Both the position numbers and the translations under genes were made by a program. Of a stretch of DNA of 64,000 nt, positions 52,601-60,595 are shown piece after piece (the first letter of the stretch is position 1; every line of letters begins with the position of its first letter). The notes below the pieces were generated by a model. That model saw only the letters and a list, made by a program, of their open reading frames with translations. It was not told where the DNA came from and made no database searches. The stretch spans positions 62,001-126,000 of the forward strand of contig WRHM01000005.1 of the NCBI GenBank assembly GCA_009783265.1, given 5' to 3'. Source of the stretch: Oscillospiraceae bacterium (GTDB lineage: Bacteria; Bacillota; Clostridia; Oscillospirales; WRJC01).

Positions 52601-53542
52601 CATAAAATAAACGATGATATATCAGAAAAAATCCACAAGGCAGAATATTATAACAGACCGGTTATTTCAAATCAGCCAACCCAGCCTGTTATAACTACAG
52701 GTCATCCGCAATTAATTAATAATAATTATAATAATTTCGCAAAGCCGAGAATTTTAATCCCAGTATTCCCCGGGACAAACTGCGAATATGACACAGCGCG
52801 GCAGTTTGACGAAGCGGGCGGTTTAAGCGATATGTTTGTATTCAGGAATTTAACCCCGCAGGCTATAACAGAATCTATAGATATATTGGCGCAAAAGATT
52901 TCAGAAAGCCAGATACTGGCGATTCCGGGCGGAATTTCAAGCGGCGACCAGCCCGACGGCTCCGCTAAATTTATAACGGCGATATTGAGAAATCCTAAGA
53001 TAACAAATGCCGTGCGTTATTTATTGTTTCAAAAAGGCGGATTGATACTGGGAATAAGCAACGGGTTTCAGGCTTTGATAAAATCAGGGTTATTGCCATA
53101 CGGCGATATAAAAGAAGCCATGGACGAAAACGACGCGACCCTGAGTTTCAACAGGATAGGCAGATATCAGTCGTATATCGCGTATACCCGGGTAGCGTCG
53201 GTAAAAAGCCCGTGGTTCAACGGCGTAAAAGTGGGGGATATTCACGCAATCCCGGTATCTCACGGAGAGGGCAGGCTGTGCGTAAACGAAGTTAAATTAA
53301 ACGCGCTGATCCAAAACGGTCAGGTCGCGACGCAATACTGCGATTTAAGCGGCGCGCCGACTATGCACCCGTATTATAACCCAAATTCGTCAGTATGCGC
53401 AATCGAGGGATTATTTAGCCCGGACGGCAGGATATTCGGTAAAATGGGGCATAGCGAGAGAAACGGAAAAGATGTATTAAAAAATGTGCCGGGCAATAAG
53501 AGCCAGTATATATTTACGTCGGGCGTGAGATATTTTACGTAA
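49673..53542 (+). CDS. purL: Phosphoribosylformylglycinamidine synthase, fused large form
   Basis: A 1289-residue purine enzyme that turns FGAR into FGAM, with PurS-, PurL- and PurQ-like parts in one chain. The synthetase core has DTYWSDHCRHTTFLTEI, FKNETHNHPTQIEPFGGAATA and GGKDSMSGS; the glutaminase domain starts at about residue 1025 (PVFPGTNCEYDTARQF) with AIPGGISSGDQPDGSA, IPVSHGEGRL and GHSERNG. At the usual nucleophile position the sequence is GISNGFQAL, with Ser1129 instead of Cys; if correct, it may use free ammonia. Residues about 126-135 (VGDGVLDVPQ) come from a family D palindrome near the end of the PurS-like part. RBS GGAGG. Confidence 0.94.
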   Translation: MVFRILVEKKEQQNHNVEAKKIFGEIKHHFDFSWLKNLRIISRYDVEGITEEILEKAKNTVFSEPMSDIILDSLPISDKNKNKIIFAVESLPGQYDQRADSCSQCLQLLTEGVRPIVRCAKIYILVGDGVLDVPQNDIEKIKKYIINPVESQEASLDEYQTLNREYDITYTVETVDGFIDLDIDGLIAFLHNYGLAMDFDDILFCQDYFKNTEKRDPTITEIRMIDTYWSDHCRHTTFLTEITDVEIADPSVEKAFENYLDLRHEVYGENKIKKGVTLMDMATIGAKYLKKQGKLEGLDESEEVNACSVKIKVNVNGIDEDYLLMFKNETHNHPTQIEPFGGAATALGGDIRDVMAGRAYAYQGMRVTGAGDPRQKIEDTIKDRLPQFKIVRTAADGFSSYGNQIGAATGLVCEIYHPNYAAKRMELGAVIGAVPKANVHRMNPVAGDSIFLLGGKTGRDGCGGATSSSKSQTKESLRTSGAEVQKGDPVEERKILRLFRNPKVAKMIKRCNDFGAGGVSVAIGELADSIFVDLSLVPVKYPGLDGTELAISESQERMAVVVSKENAEEFMREANLENLEATKVAVVTDDNKLRMMWNGNELLSLDRSFLNSNGAKKHTKVKVADKNPEETQNILSILYQKIKNNSNDIKQAYINLLSDLNICSQKGLAEQFDSSVGSGTVISPFGGQHRLTPAQSMIGKIPVLNGNTDTSSVMAHGFSPYVSEISPYRGALYAVVESVSKLIASGVNLSDMYLSFQEYFPRADDAERFGLPFEALLGALDAQINLEIASIGGKDSMSGSYSYEDDKTGEQKNIDVPPTLVSFAVGTADSDKIISNEFKKTSSYVYLLKPYYNGDNTVDFDDLKNLYGYMSKLIKEKMIISSYAIGFGGIGEAVFKMCVGNGIGFKFNDNIITQQELFSSLYGAFIVESSSILPNGELLGRTDPSPNIFINNTVIDLNDLIYKWMLPLEDVFTTGLHKINDDISEKIHKAEYYNRPVISNQPTQPVITTGHPQLINNNYNNFAKPRILIPVFPGTNCEYDTARQFDEAGGLSDMFVFRNLTPQAITESIDILAQKISESQILAIPGGISSGDQPDGSAKFITAILRNPKITNAVRYLLFQKGGLILGISNGFQALIKSGLLPYGDIKEAMDENDATLSFNRIGRYQSYIAYTRVASVKSPWFNGVKVGDIHAIPVSHGEGRLCVNEVKLNALIQNGQVATQYCDLSGAPTMHPYYNPNSSVCAIEGLFSPDGRIFGKMGHSERNGKDVLKNVPGNKSQYIFTSGVRYFT
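50047..50076. repeat. Family D palindrome inside purL (in frame)
   Basis: GTAGGGGACGGCGTCC followed by TCGACGTCCCGCAA, nearly identical to parts of the 134-bp element. It adds about 10 residues near the PurS-PurL junction. Confidence 0.85.
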
Positions 53543-53597
53543 AAATCAAAAATTAAATTGTAAGGAGACGTGAAATACGCAGGAGGGTAATTTTATA

Positions 53598-54320
53598 ATG
53601 AAAAAAATATTTTATATATTTTTAATAATTATTATATTAATATTATCTTCCTGCGAGGACGCGTCTGTTCCTGTAATACATGAATTGGATATGACTGAAG
53701 ATATAACAGATATAACGCTCGAATCAATCGAACAAGAGATTCTCACAGAACCTGAAGAAACCGAAATAATAACAAAAACAACAGAATTTTCTGAAATTAT
53801 TGAACCGGTTGATGAAAAAAAAATTATTTATGACGCCTTATATACAGTAGATGAAATCAAAAATATTTTTGAAGCTGACAGAGAATTATTTGAAAAAATC
53901 AAAGATATAAAAATGCCCGGCGGCTATAATTATTTTTTGGCAGGAAATTATCCCTGTCAAATAGAATTTTATGACTGTAATAATACAAATAATCATATAT
54001 TTTATGATATAAACGAAAACAGCGAATATAAAATTATATTTGAATTTTTTGAAAAATATGAATATATATTTTTTATACACTCGATAGATCCTGATATTAA
54101 TGATTATGCGGACGAAAATCTGATTGCGCTGTTTAAAATACAAGTGAACCTTCCGGGTTTTGAATTTGAGTCTGATGGCAATTCTGAATATATCCCGTGG
54201 GCTGAAATAAGATATAACAGAAACAGCGGGGAAATCGAAGAAAAAATAACGGGCGAATATATGACAATACCGTTAGACGAGTATTGGTATTATATTTACA
54301 GCAATATTTTGGTTGATTAA
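53598..54320 (+). CDS. Acidic lipoprotein of unknown function
   Basis: A 240-residue lipoprotein: signal peptide with lipobox LSSC (Cys20), then a Thr/Glu/Ile-rich low-complexity linker (to about residue 75) and an aromatic-rich acidic domain (IKMPGGYNYFLAGNYPCQIEF, then IFYDINENSEYKIIFEF). I know no family for it. It follows purL by 55 bp with its own RBS (AGGAGGG). Confidence 0.72.
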   Translation: MKKIFYIFLIIIILILSSCEDASVPVIHELDMTEDITDITLESIEQEILTEPEETEIITKTTEFSEIIEPVDEKKIIYDALYTVDEIKNIFEADRELFEKIKDIKMPGGYNYFLAGNYPCQIEFYDCNNTNNHIFYDINENSEYKIIFEFFEKYEYIFFIHSIDPDINDYADENLIALFKIQVNLPGFEFESDGNSEYIPWAEIRYNRNSGEIEEKITGEYMTIPLDEYWYYIYSNILVD

Positions 54321-54376
54321 TATTTAAAAGAAATTTTTTATAATATAAAAAATAAATTTTATGGAGGTATTTAAAA

Positions 54377-55105
54377 ATGGGCGAAAAACTAAAAGCTATG
54401 GTAGTCTGGGGCGGCTGGGACGGCCACGAACCCGAACTTGTCGGAAAACGCGTTGAGAAAATTTTATTAAACGAAAATTTCGACGTTGAAGTGCATGATA
54501 ATTTAGACGCATTTTTAGACGAAGAATATCTAAAAACTCTTGATTTGATATTCCCGTTATGGACAATGGGGGAAATCAAGGGAGAACAGTGCGGGCCTGT
54601 CATGCGCGCCGTCGCTTCAGGCGTAGGGCTTGCGGGAAATCACGGCGGTATCTGCGACTCTTTCAGGAACAATACAGAATGGCAGTTTATGTGCGGCGGA
54701 AACTGGGTTGCTCACCCCGGAAACGACGGCACGCCGTATAAAGTTAATATCAAAAACACATCAAGCCCGTTGACTTTCGGCATAAAAGATTTCGACGTTG
54801 CGAGCGAGCAGTATTATCTTCATGTTGACCCTGCCGTCGAAGTTCTGGCAACGACAAGATTCCCCGTCGCAAACGGGCCGCATATTTTAAACAAAAGCGT
54901 TGATATGCCGGTAGTCTGGACAAAAATGTGGGGATACGGGAGAGTATTCTATACGTCGCTCGGCCATCACGACGACGTGTTTGATATTCCGGAAGCAGGA
55001 GAATTATTGCGGAGAGGTTTACTGTGGGCGGCAGAGGGCAAAAAAATCGCGGTCGCGAACGGCACGACTGACCCGGGTGAATTTTTCGTTGCGAAATTTG
55101 TGTAA
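54377..55105 (+). CDS. ThuA-like protein (trehalose utilisation family)
   Basis: A 242-residue protein with the class I glutamine-amidotransferase-like fold of ThuA: AMVVWGGWDGHEPELVGKRV, GVGLAGNHGGICDSFRNN, WVAHPGNDGTPYKV, and GYGRVFYTSLGHHDDVFD. ThuA proteins take part in sugar (trehalose/maltitol and keto-sugar) metabolism and usually sit with Gfo/Idh/MocA dehydrogenases, as here. No catalytic Cys is evident. RBS ATGGAGG. The 134-bp repeat separates it from the dehydrogenase. Confidence 0.9.
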   Translation: MGEKLKAMVVWGGWDGHEPELVGKRVEKILLNENFDVEVHDNLDAFLDEEYLKTLDLIFPLWTMGEIKGEQCGPVMRAVASGVGLAGNHGGICDSFRNNTEWQFMCGGNWVAHPGNDGTPYKVNIKNTSSPLTFGIKDFDVASEQYYLHVDPAVEVLATTRFPVANGPHILNKSVDMPVVWTKMWGYGRVFYTSLGHHDDVFDIPEAGELLRRGLLWAAEGKKIAVANGTTDPGEFFVAKFV

Positions 55106-55143
55106 AAATAATATCATTTTAATAATTTTATTGTTACGAAGAT

Positions 55144-55277
55144 AATTTATATTAGGTACGGCGTATGAATAGTAGGGGCTGGCGTCCCCGACAGCCCGCA
55201 AATATGATTTAACGCCGGTTTTTTCGGCGGGACGTCGAGGACGCCGTCCCCTACTAATAAGCATTTTCTGCGTTATA
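55144..55277 (+). repeat. 134-bp element, copy 2 (exact match to 29009-29142)
   Basis: Identical over 134 bp to the copy at 29009, same orientation. Here it lies between the ThuA-like gene and the dehydrogenase gene, ending about 35 bp before the latter's RBS. Confidence 0.95.
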
Positions 55278-55327
55278 TATTTTACAAAAACATATAATAT
55301 TTTTAATTTTTGGAGGAAAATTTAATC

Positions 55328-56434
55328 ATGTCAGGAAAAATAAAAATAGGCATAGTCGGCTGTGGCGTTATTTCTGAGATTTATATGCAAAATCTGACGC
55401 ACAGATTCAAAAACGTCGAGATCGTCGCAACTATGGATTTGATACGTGAACGCGCCGAAAACAGGGCTAAGCAATTTAACGTGCCGAAAGTTCACGACCT
55501 CGAGGATTTTTATAAAGACCCCGAAATCGAATTAGTCGTGAATTTAACTACTCCGCAGTCTCATACCGACGTAGATTTGCGCGCGCTTAACGGCGGCAAG
55601 CATGTATATTCAGAAAAGCCTTTCGGATTAAACAAAGCCGACGGCCAAAAAGTCATCGAGCTTGCCAAATCAAAAAATTTATTGGTCGGCTGCGCTCCCG
55701 AAACTTTCTTGGGCGGAGGCTTGCAGATGTGCAGAAAAATAATCGACGAGGGCTGGATTGGCTTACCGGTTGCGGCTACGGCGTTCATGATGGGACACGG
55801 CCACGAGAGCTGGCACCCCGATCCGGGTTTTTATTACGATTTCGGCGGAGGACCGATGTTTGACATGGGGCCGTATTATCTGACTGCGCTTGTCTCTATG
55901 CTCGGTCCTGTAAAAAAAGTCGCGGGCGCGACAAAAATATCTTTCCCCACGAGACTAATCACAAGCCAGCCTCTAAACGGCACTGTAATCGACGTAAAAG
56001 TGCCTACTTATGTCACCGGGACACTCACGTTTGAATCCGGCGTTATAGGCACGATAATACAGACGTTTGATGTATGGGACTCAACTTTGCCGTGCATAGA
56101 GATATACGGCTCTGAAGGGTCTTTAAGAGTGCCTGACCCCAATACTTTCGGCGGACCCGTATTATATAAAAAACCGGGCATGGAAAAATGGCAGGAAGTA
56201 CCCATAGAATTTATATATCAGGAAAACAGCAGGGGCATAGGCGTATCGGATATGGCTCAGAGCATAATAAATAACAGAACTCACAGGGCTCACGGAAACA
56301 TGGCGTATCATGTTCTTGATATTATGTGTTCGGTTCACGATTCAAACGATTCGGATAAAATATTGACGCTCGATTCGACTTTTGAACGTCCCGCGTTATT
56401 CCCGTTAGGATTGACAGACGGCATTCTGGATTAA
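55328..56434 (+). CDS. Gfo/Idh/MocA family oxidoreductase
   Basis: A 368-residue NAD(P)-dependent sugar dehydrogenase: Rossmann motif IGIVGCGVISEIYMQN, the EKP motif in HVYSEKPFGLNKADG, and the C-terminal alpha/beta domain with YDFGGGPMFDMGPYYLTAL holding the catalytic Asp/His-type residues. It likely oxidises a sugar or its derivative at the 3-position together with the ThuA-like protein. I chose ATG 55328 (MSGKIKIG) since GGAGGA lies about 10 bp upstream; a TTG at 55310 lies inside that RBS. Substrate unknown. Confidence 0.92.
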   Translation: MSGKIKIGIVGCGVISEIYMQNLTHRFKNVEIVATMDLIRERAENRAKQFNVPKVHDLEDFYKDPEIELVVNLTTPQSHTDVDLRALNGGKHVYSEKPFGLNKADGQKVIELAKSKNLLVGCAPETFLGGGLQMCRKIIDEGWIGLPVAATAFMMGHGHESWHPDPGFYYDFGGGPMFDMGPYYLTALVSMLGPVKKVAGATKISFPTRLITSQPLNGTVIDVKVPTYVTGTLTFESGVIGTIIQTFDVWDSTLPCIEIYGSEGSLRVPDPNTFGGPVLYKKPGMEKWQEVPIEFIYQENSRGIGVSDMAQSIINNRTHRAHGNMAYHVLDIMCSVHDSNDSDKILTLDSTFERPALFPLGLTDGILD

Positions 56435-56466
56435 ATTTTAATAAAATATATTTAAGAATTATTAAA

Positions 56467-56499
56467 AATTGCGCAGTGGATTTTGTCCCCTGCGCAATT
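56467..56499. terminator. Bidirectional terminator between convergent genes
   Basis: AATTGCGCAG (56467-56476) pairs exactly with CTGCGCAATT (56490-56499), with A/T runs on both sides, between the dehydrogenase and the minus-strand lipoprotein gene. Confidence 0.9.
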
Positions 56500-56525
56500 A
56501 AAATTTTTATTTATAATAAATTTAT

Positions 56526-58070
56526 TTAATCTGCGTTTGCGAACGCGTCAATAGTTTTTTCTATAGCCGCCTGGGCTTTGCCTTCTATAGATTCAAATTT
56601 TGATACAAAACTGTCGCCTTTTGCGACCGTGCTGCAAAATGAACTGTATATTGTTCCCCAGTCGTAAATATGCGCAAAATCATAACATGAGCCGTCGCAG
56701 ATTATATCGAGCATTTTTTCGCTCTCTTCATCGCGGGCATATTTTGTCTTTAGCGTTATTTCATACGCAGCCGGGGTCGAAGTATATCTTCCCCCTGCCG
56801 CCATAGCTTCTATAATCATTCCCGTGCGGTCTGTATTCTGAGTGGTTACCGGCACGCATACCGCCGCGCTTCCCCATGGCTGGCAATGAGAATAATATTC
56901 TGTCTGGTTTGCGTCATACTTGGGTAGCGGAACGATTCCGAAATCTGATTCCATATCTTTGTATAAAGACGTATTTGTGCCTGTCTGAGTGACAAACAAA
57001 GCGCGGTCTTCTTTAAATATCGGCACTTCGTCGTATGTCTGGTAGCCGTTTGGATAATATACATAATACGGGTCTGCCCAGACTGAAGCTAATTTTTCCA
57101 TTATTTCTATAGTCCTGTCATTTGTTATATTAAAAACCGGATTTCCGTCAACGATTTTTGTCAGCCCCTCGCCGCACGACCTCAAAAAACATAAAGGGGT
57201 CATAGTTTCGACCACAAGACCAAAAAAGTCGTCGGTTTTTTTAAGAATTCCGTCGCCGTTCAAATCTCTTGTCGCGCCTTTGGTCAGCTCAAATAAAGCG
57301 TCGAGCGTCCAGTTTCCGTCAAGCACCGCCTGATACGGATAATCGAGCCCCATGTCTAAAAATAAATTTTTATTAAACAGCATTAAATATTGCGACCCCG
57401 GGTATCTTGCGGTTATGTCGCCGGTAGGAAAGAAAAATTTGCCGTCGATAGTGAGATCTCGCACAGCGTATTTGCTCCACCATTCGTTTGATAAATCTAT
57501 ATTGGGTATTTTATTAAAATCAATTAGCAGTCCTCCCTGCGCGAGCGGTTTCGCCAGTTCCATCATCATATCCATCGCGTAATCAAAAGAATCGTCTCCC
57601 GCTTTTATTGATTTGTTGCAATTCTGATAAACCGGGCCCGCTTCGTTATATATAGTATATTTTATAATTATATTATATTTTTCTTCGATAAGCCTGTCGC
57701 GCTTATACAGCGCGTCATTTACAGGGTCGCCTATTTCGTATATTTCACCAACGTCGTTTAACTCGGGAGCCTGCCGCGCTTCAAGCGTCGCGTTAAACCT
57801 GTTTGAGAGCCATATCCTGAATTCGTATCCTTCGTAATCAACCGAGGGCAAAGTATCAAGAACGGCGCGAACGTCAATCTTAGCGTCTTCCGTATTTTCT
57901 GTGTTGTCTTCCTGTCCGTCCGAGTTTCCGGTACCGGTGCCGTTTGCGGAAGGATTGTCGTTATTGATTTTATCGTCGCCGCCGCTGTCTTTATTCCCGC
58001 ACGAGGCAGCCATAAGCAGCAGCATCGCTATTATTATAATAATGCTTATAAACTTCATAAACTTTTTCAT
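56526..58070 (-). CDS. ABC-type solute-binding lipoprotein (fourth paralog)
   Basis: A 514-residue lipoprotein with lipobox MAASC (Cys24) and an Asn/Gly/Asp/Glu linker to about residue 70. The core shares NDALYKRDRLIEEKYNIII, the DGNWTLDALFELT motif, an EF-hand-like DLNGDGILKKTDDF, and YEITLKTKYARDEESEKMLDII with the copies at 1100, 32773 and 34351. It faces the ThuA/dehydrogenase genes and probably feeds them a sugar, but no permease is encoded here. Confidence 0.87.
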   Translation of the reverse strand: MKKFMKFISIIIIIAMLLLMAASCGNKDSGGDDKINNDNPSANGTGTGNSDGQEDNTENTEDAKIDVRAVLDTLPSVDYEGYEFRIWLSNRFNATLEARQAPELNDVGEIYEIGDPVNDALYKRDRLIEEKYNIIIKYTIYNEAGPVYQNCNKSIKAGDDSFDYAMDMMMELAKPLAQGGLLIDFNKIPNIDLSNEWWSKYAVRDLTIDGKFFFPTGDITARYPGSQYLMLFNKNLFLDMGLDYPYQAVLDGNWTLDALFELTKGATRDLNGDGILKKTDDFFGLVVETMTPLCFLRSCGEGLTKIVDGNPVFNITNDRTIEIMEKLASVWADPYYVYYPNGYQTYDEVPIFKEDRALFVTQTGTNTSLYKDMESDFGIVPLPKYDANQTEYYSHCQPWGSAAVCVPVTTQNTDRTGMIIEAMAAGGRYTSTPAAYEITLKTKYARDEESEKMLDIICDGSCYDFAHIYDWGTIYSSFCSTVAKGDSFVSKFESIEGKAQAAIEKTIDAFANAD

Positions 58071-58130
58071 AAATCATCTTACCCTTTCTTAATCGTATTA
58101 CATATTATCAGAAATATTACCCTCGCCATA

Positions 58131-58170
58131 AAATTTTACGGGTTTTTCAACAAAAAAACCCGTAAAATTT
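58131..58170. terminator. Strong hairpin between abrB and the lipoprotein gene
   Basis: AAATTTTACGGGTTTTT (58131-58147) and AAAAACCCGTAAAATTT (58154-58170) are exact complements over 17 bp. It lies about 90 bp after the AbrB gene on its strand and just upstream of the lipoprotein gene, so it most likely ends the abrB transcript. Confidence 0.85.
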
Positions 58171-58258
58171 TTATTTGAGTTATTTTTGCATAAAATAACA
58201 AAACGTCTATATAATTATATTGTCAGATATGAAGATATAAAAACGTCAAAAATAATTT

Positions 58259-58504
58259 TTATATTTCGCTTTTTAAATCTTTCGCGCATTTCGAACAGAT
58301 ATTTTTGTCTTTGAATGTTTTCATGTCATTCGATGATCCGCAGAAAATACAGACGGCGTCCCATTTTTTCAGAACTATCATGTCGTCTTTTGTGAATATT
58401 TCAACTGCGTCCTTTTCGTTGATATTAAACACTCTGCGCATTTCCGCAGGCAGGACTATCCTGCCCAATTCGTCGATTCTTCTTACAATTCCTGTTGATT
58501 TCAT
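58259..58504 (-). CDS. abrB: AbrB family transition-state regulator
   Basis: An 81-residue DNA-binding protein. The N-terminal swapped-hairpin domain is typical (MKSTGIVRRIDELGRIVLPA, then EMRRVFNINEKDAVEIF). The C-terminal part has C-x-x-C pairs (CIFCG and ICSKC) as in clostridial AbrB proteins, probably a small zinc ribbon. AbrB represses post-exponential and sporulation genes. The start at 58504 is fixed by GGGAGGA 9 bp upstream. It is divergent from the spmA/spmB genes. Confidence 0.93.
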   Translation of the reverse strand: MKSTGIVRRIDELGRIVLPAEMRRVFNINEKDAVEIFTKDDMIVLKKWDAVCIFCGSSNDMKTFKDKNICSKCAKDLKSEI

Positions 58505-58571
58505 GATTTTTTTCCTCCCGAATTTATGTTTAAATAATAAATATATAAAATAGGTGTTAGTGCATATAAAT

Positions 58572-58600
58572 AATTTAGCACATATTGAAACTTTTGTCAA
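58572..58600 (-). promoter_or_regulatory. Promoter of abrB
   Basis: On the minus strand: TTGACA (58600-58595), 17-bp spacer, TAAATT (58577-58572). The transcript leader is about 60 nt. Confidence 0.78.
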
Positions 58601-58674
58601 CACATATATTCATAAATATCACAGGAAATTCAAAAAAACGCAAAAAAATAATTTGACAGGGGGAAAAAATATAT

Positions 58675-59298
58675 ATGCTGAGTAAAATCTTCGGGATAAT
58701 TTTAATTTTATCTGTAATAATAGCGATATTTACCGGAAAAATCGAACAGGTTGGGATTTCGGTAGCGGAAGGGGCGGACAACGCGGTTAAACTGGTCATC
58801 TCGCTTGCGGGAATGATGTGTCTATGGAGCGGCATCGTAAGGGTTATGAAATACATAGGCATTACTGAAATACTCGCTAAAATAATATCCCCGGTTTTAA
58901 AAATTATGCTGCCGCACACATATAATTTAAAAAAACAGGGCGACAAAGATTCTATTTCGGCATTAGAATCAGTATCGGCAAACATAAGCGCGAATATGCT
59001 GGGCATAGGCAATGCCGCGACGCCTCTTGGGATAGACGCGATAAAAAAACTCAACGATGTAAAAAACAAATCAAAAAACTCAAATTATTTTACTGCAAAC
59101 CCCGATATGATAATGTTTGTCGTTTTTAACTGCGCTTCGGTTCAATTAATACCGACGACGCTTATCGCCCTGCGTTCAGCCGCCGGAAGCCAGAACGTTT
59201 TTGAGATAATACCGGCTGTTTGGATATGTTCTTTTTCAACTGCAATATTTGCCGTAGCGGCTGTAAAAATATTTGGGTTGTTTTTCGGCAGGAAATAA
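58675..59298 (+). CDS. spmA: Spore maturation protein A
   Basis: A 207-residue membrane protein of the nucleoside-recognition (Gate) family: MLSKIFGIILILSVIIAIFTG at the start, AEGADNAVKLVISLAGMMCLWSGI, then ANMLGIGNAATPLGIDAIKKL. With SpmB it is needed for full dehydration of the spore core in Bacillus and Clostridium. This supports an endospore-forming host. RBS is AGGGGG; spmB follows after 33 bp. Confidence 0.95.
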   Translation: MLSKIFGIILILSVIIAIFTGKIEQVGISVAEGADNAVKLVISLAGMMCLWSGIVRVMKYIGITEILAKIISPVLKIMLPHTYNLKKQGDKDSISALESVSANISANMLGIGNAATPLGIDAIKKLNDVKNKSKNSNYFTANPDMIMFVVFNCASVQLIPTTLIALRSAAGSQNVFEIIPAVWICSFSTAIFAVAAVKIFGLFFGRK

Positions 59299-59331
59299 AA
59301 ATAAATTATAATTTGTATTAAGGGTGATTTT

Positions 59332-59856
59332 TTGACAAATATAGCTTCTTATACAGTTCCGTTAATTTTAGCTTCTGTTGGATTTCTCTTTCTTACGTCA
59401 AAAAAAGATTTATTTAACGAATTTATTCAGGGAGCAAAAGACGGACTCGAAACTCTTATAAATCTTCTCCCTACGCTTATAATGCTCGTAGTCGGCGTTT
59501 CAATGTTCAGGGCAAGCGGCGGGCTTGATATAATCTCTGATTTTCTTGCGCCTTTTTTTGCTTTGTTAAATATTCCCAAAGAAATAATTGGGTTTGTAAT
59601 AATGCGGCCGTTTTCCGGTAGCAGTTCTACGGTTATGCTCAATGATATTTTCACTCAGTACGGCGCGGATTCTTTTGCGGGACGCGCAGCGTCTCTGATA
59701 ATGAGCTCGTCTGATACTGTTTTTTATGTTTTCGCAGTATATTTCGGCGCGGTGAAAATCAAAAAAACAGGTTATGCGCTGAGTGCAGCTCTTTTGACGC
59801 AGCTATTCTGCGCGGTTTCAGCATGTTTTATCGCGGGATTCTTCTGGGGCATTTGA
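59332..59856 (+). CDS. spmB: Spore maturation protein B
   Basis: A 174-residue membrane protein, partner of SpmA: FNEFIQGAKDGLETLINLLP, then RPFSGSSSTVMLNDIFTQYG and SSDTVFYVFAVYFGAVKIKK. Translation starts at TTG (59332), with AAGGGTGA about 7 bp upstream; no ATG fits better. Confidence 0.94.
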   Translation: MTNIASYTVPLILASVGFLFLTSKKDLFNEFIQGAKDGLETLINLLPTLIMLVVGVSMFRASGGLDIISDFLAPFFALLNIPKEIIGFVIMRPFSGSSSTVMLNDIFTQYGADSFAGRAASLIMSSSDTVFYVFAVYFGAVKIKKTGYALSAALLTQLFCAVSACFIAGFFWGI

Positions 59857-59876
59857 AAAATGGAAAAATTTTTACT

Positions 59877-59990
59877 AAAAGCCCACTTTTTCAAAGGAGG
59901 TGGCAACACGTAGTGTTGACGGGGGATTATTAAATCCGTAATCCTCAGTCAGCTTCGCTGACAGCTCCTTTGAAAAATGAGCCTTTTCAG
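59877..59990. repeat. Family C-type long palindrome (about 114 bp)
   Basis: AAAAGCCCACTTTTTCAAAGGAG on the left and CTCCTTTGAAAAATGAGCCTTTT on the right, with inner CAACACGTAGTGTTG and GTCAGCTTCGCTGAC hairpins. It follows spmB and may end its transcript. The rest of the gap to about 60180 is AT-rich with no recognisable signal. Confidence 0.85.
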
Positions 59991-60232
59991 TTCCTAAGCC
60001 TTCCATCTTTTGATATCAAGAACGCAAGTAAAAATTTTTACAAAGCGTTCTTTTTTAATATGACATAATGCTGTCAGATTTATTATGATATAATTTATAT
60101 ATAAAAACAAATTAACTATTATATGCGAAATATGTATTTATAACTCAATCCCTGAGAATAATATATTTAAAAGGGCTGGGAATTATTAAAAATATATTTA
60201 ATAAAAATAATATAATATTATCTGTTTCGTCT

Positions 60233-60586
60233 GTGACTTCTGGTATATTAAACGGATTTGCGGGAACAGGAGGAGGGATAATTTTATATTTTGTTTTGAA
60301 ATACTTAAACAAACCCGAAAATAATAAAAATCCTGATAATTCTAATAATATGAAAGACATAATGGCTACTACGATTTCTGCTGTGATACCTATGTCGATA
60401 GTCAGCTCTGTAATTTACATGACAAAAGGCAAAATAATCTATAAAGAACTTTTGACTTATCTTCCGGCAGCTTTAATCGGCGGGATAATCGGCGCGATTT
60501 TACTTGACAAATTAAAATTTAAAATAGTAAAAAAACTTTTTGCCGCTATGATAATATATGCGGGAATAAAAATGATATTGAAATAG
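60233..60586 (+). CDS. TSUP family permease, half-size (N-terminal type)
   Basis: A membrane protein of the TSUP/TauE/SafE (DUF81) family: SGILNGFAGTGGGIILYFVL at the start and ALIGGIIGAILLDKLKFKIVKKLF at the end, about four spans, so only half of the usual 250-residue permease. The frame stays open upstream, and NKNNIILSVSSV before the GTG at 60233 looks like the natural first span, so the true start is probably near 60180, perhaps at a non-standard codon after AAAGGG. These permeases move sulfite, sulfoacetate or other sulfonates. It pairs with the next gene. Confidence 0.75.
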   Translation: MTSGILNGFAGTGGGIILYFVLKYLNKPENNKNPDNSNNMKDIMATTISAVIPMSIVSSVIYMTKGKIIYKELLTYLPAALIGGIIGAILLDKLKFKIVKKLFAAMIIYAGIKMILK

Positions 60587-60595
60587 AAGAAAATT

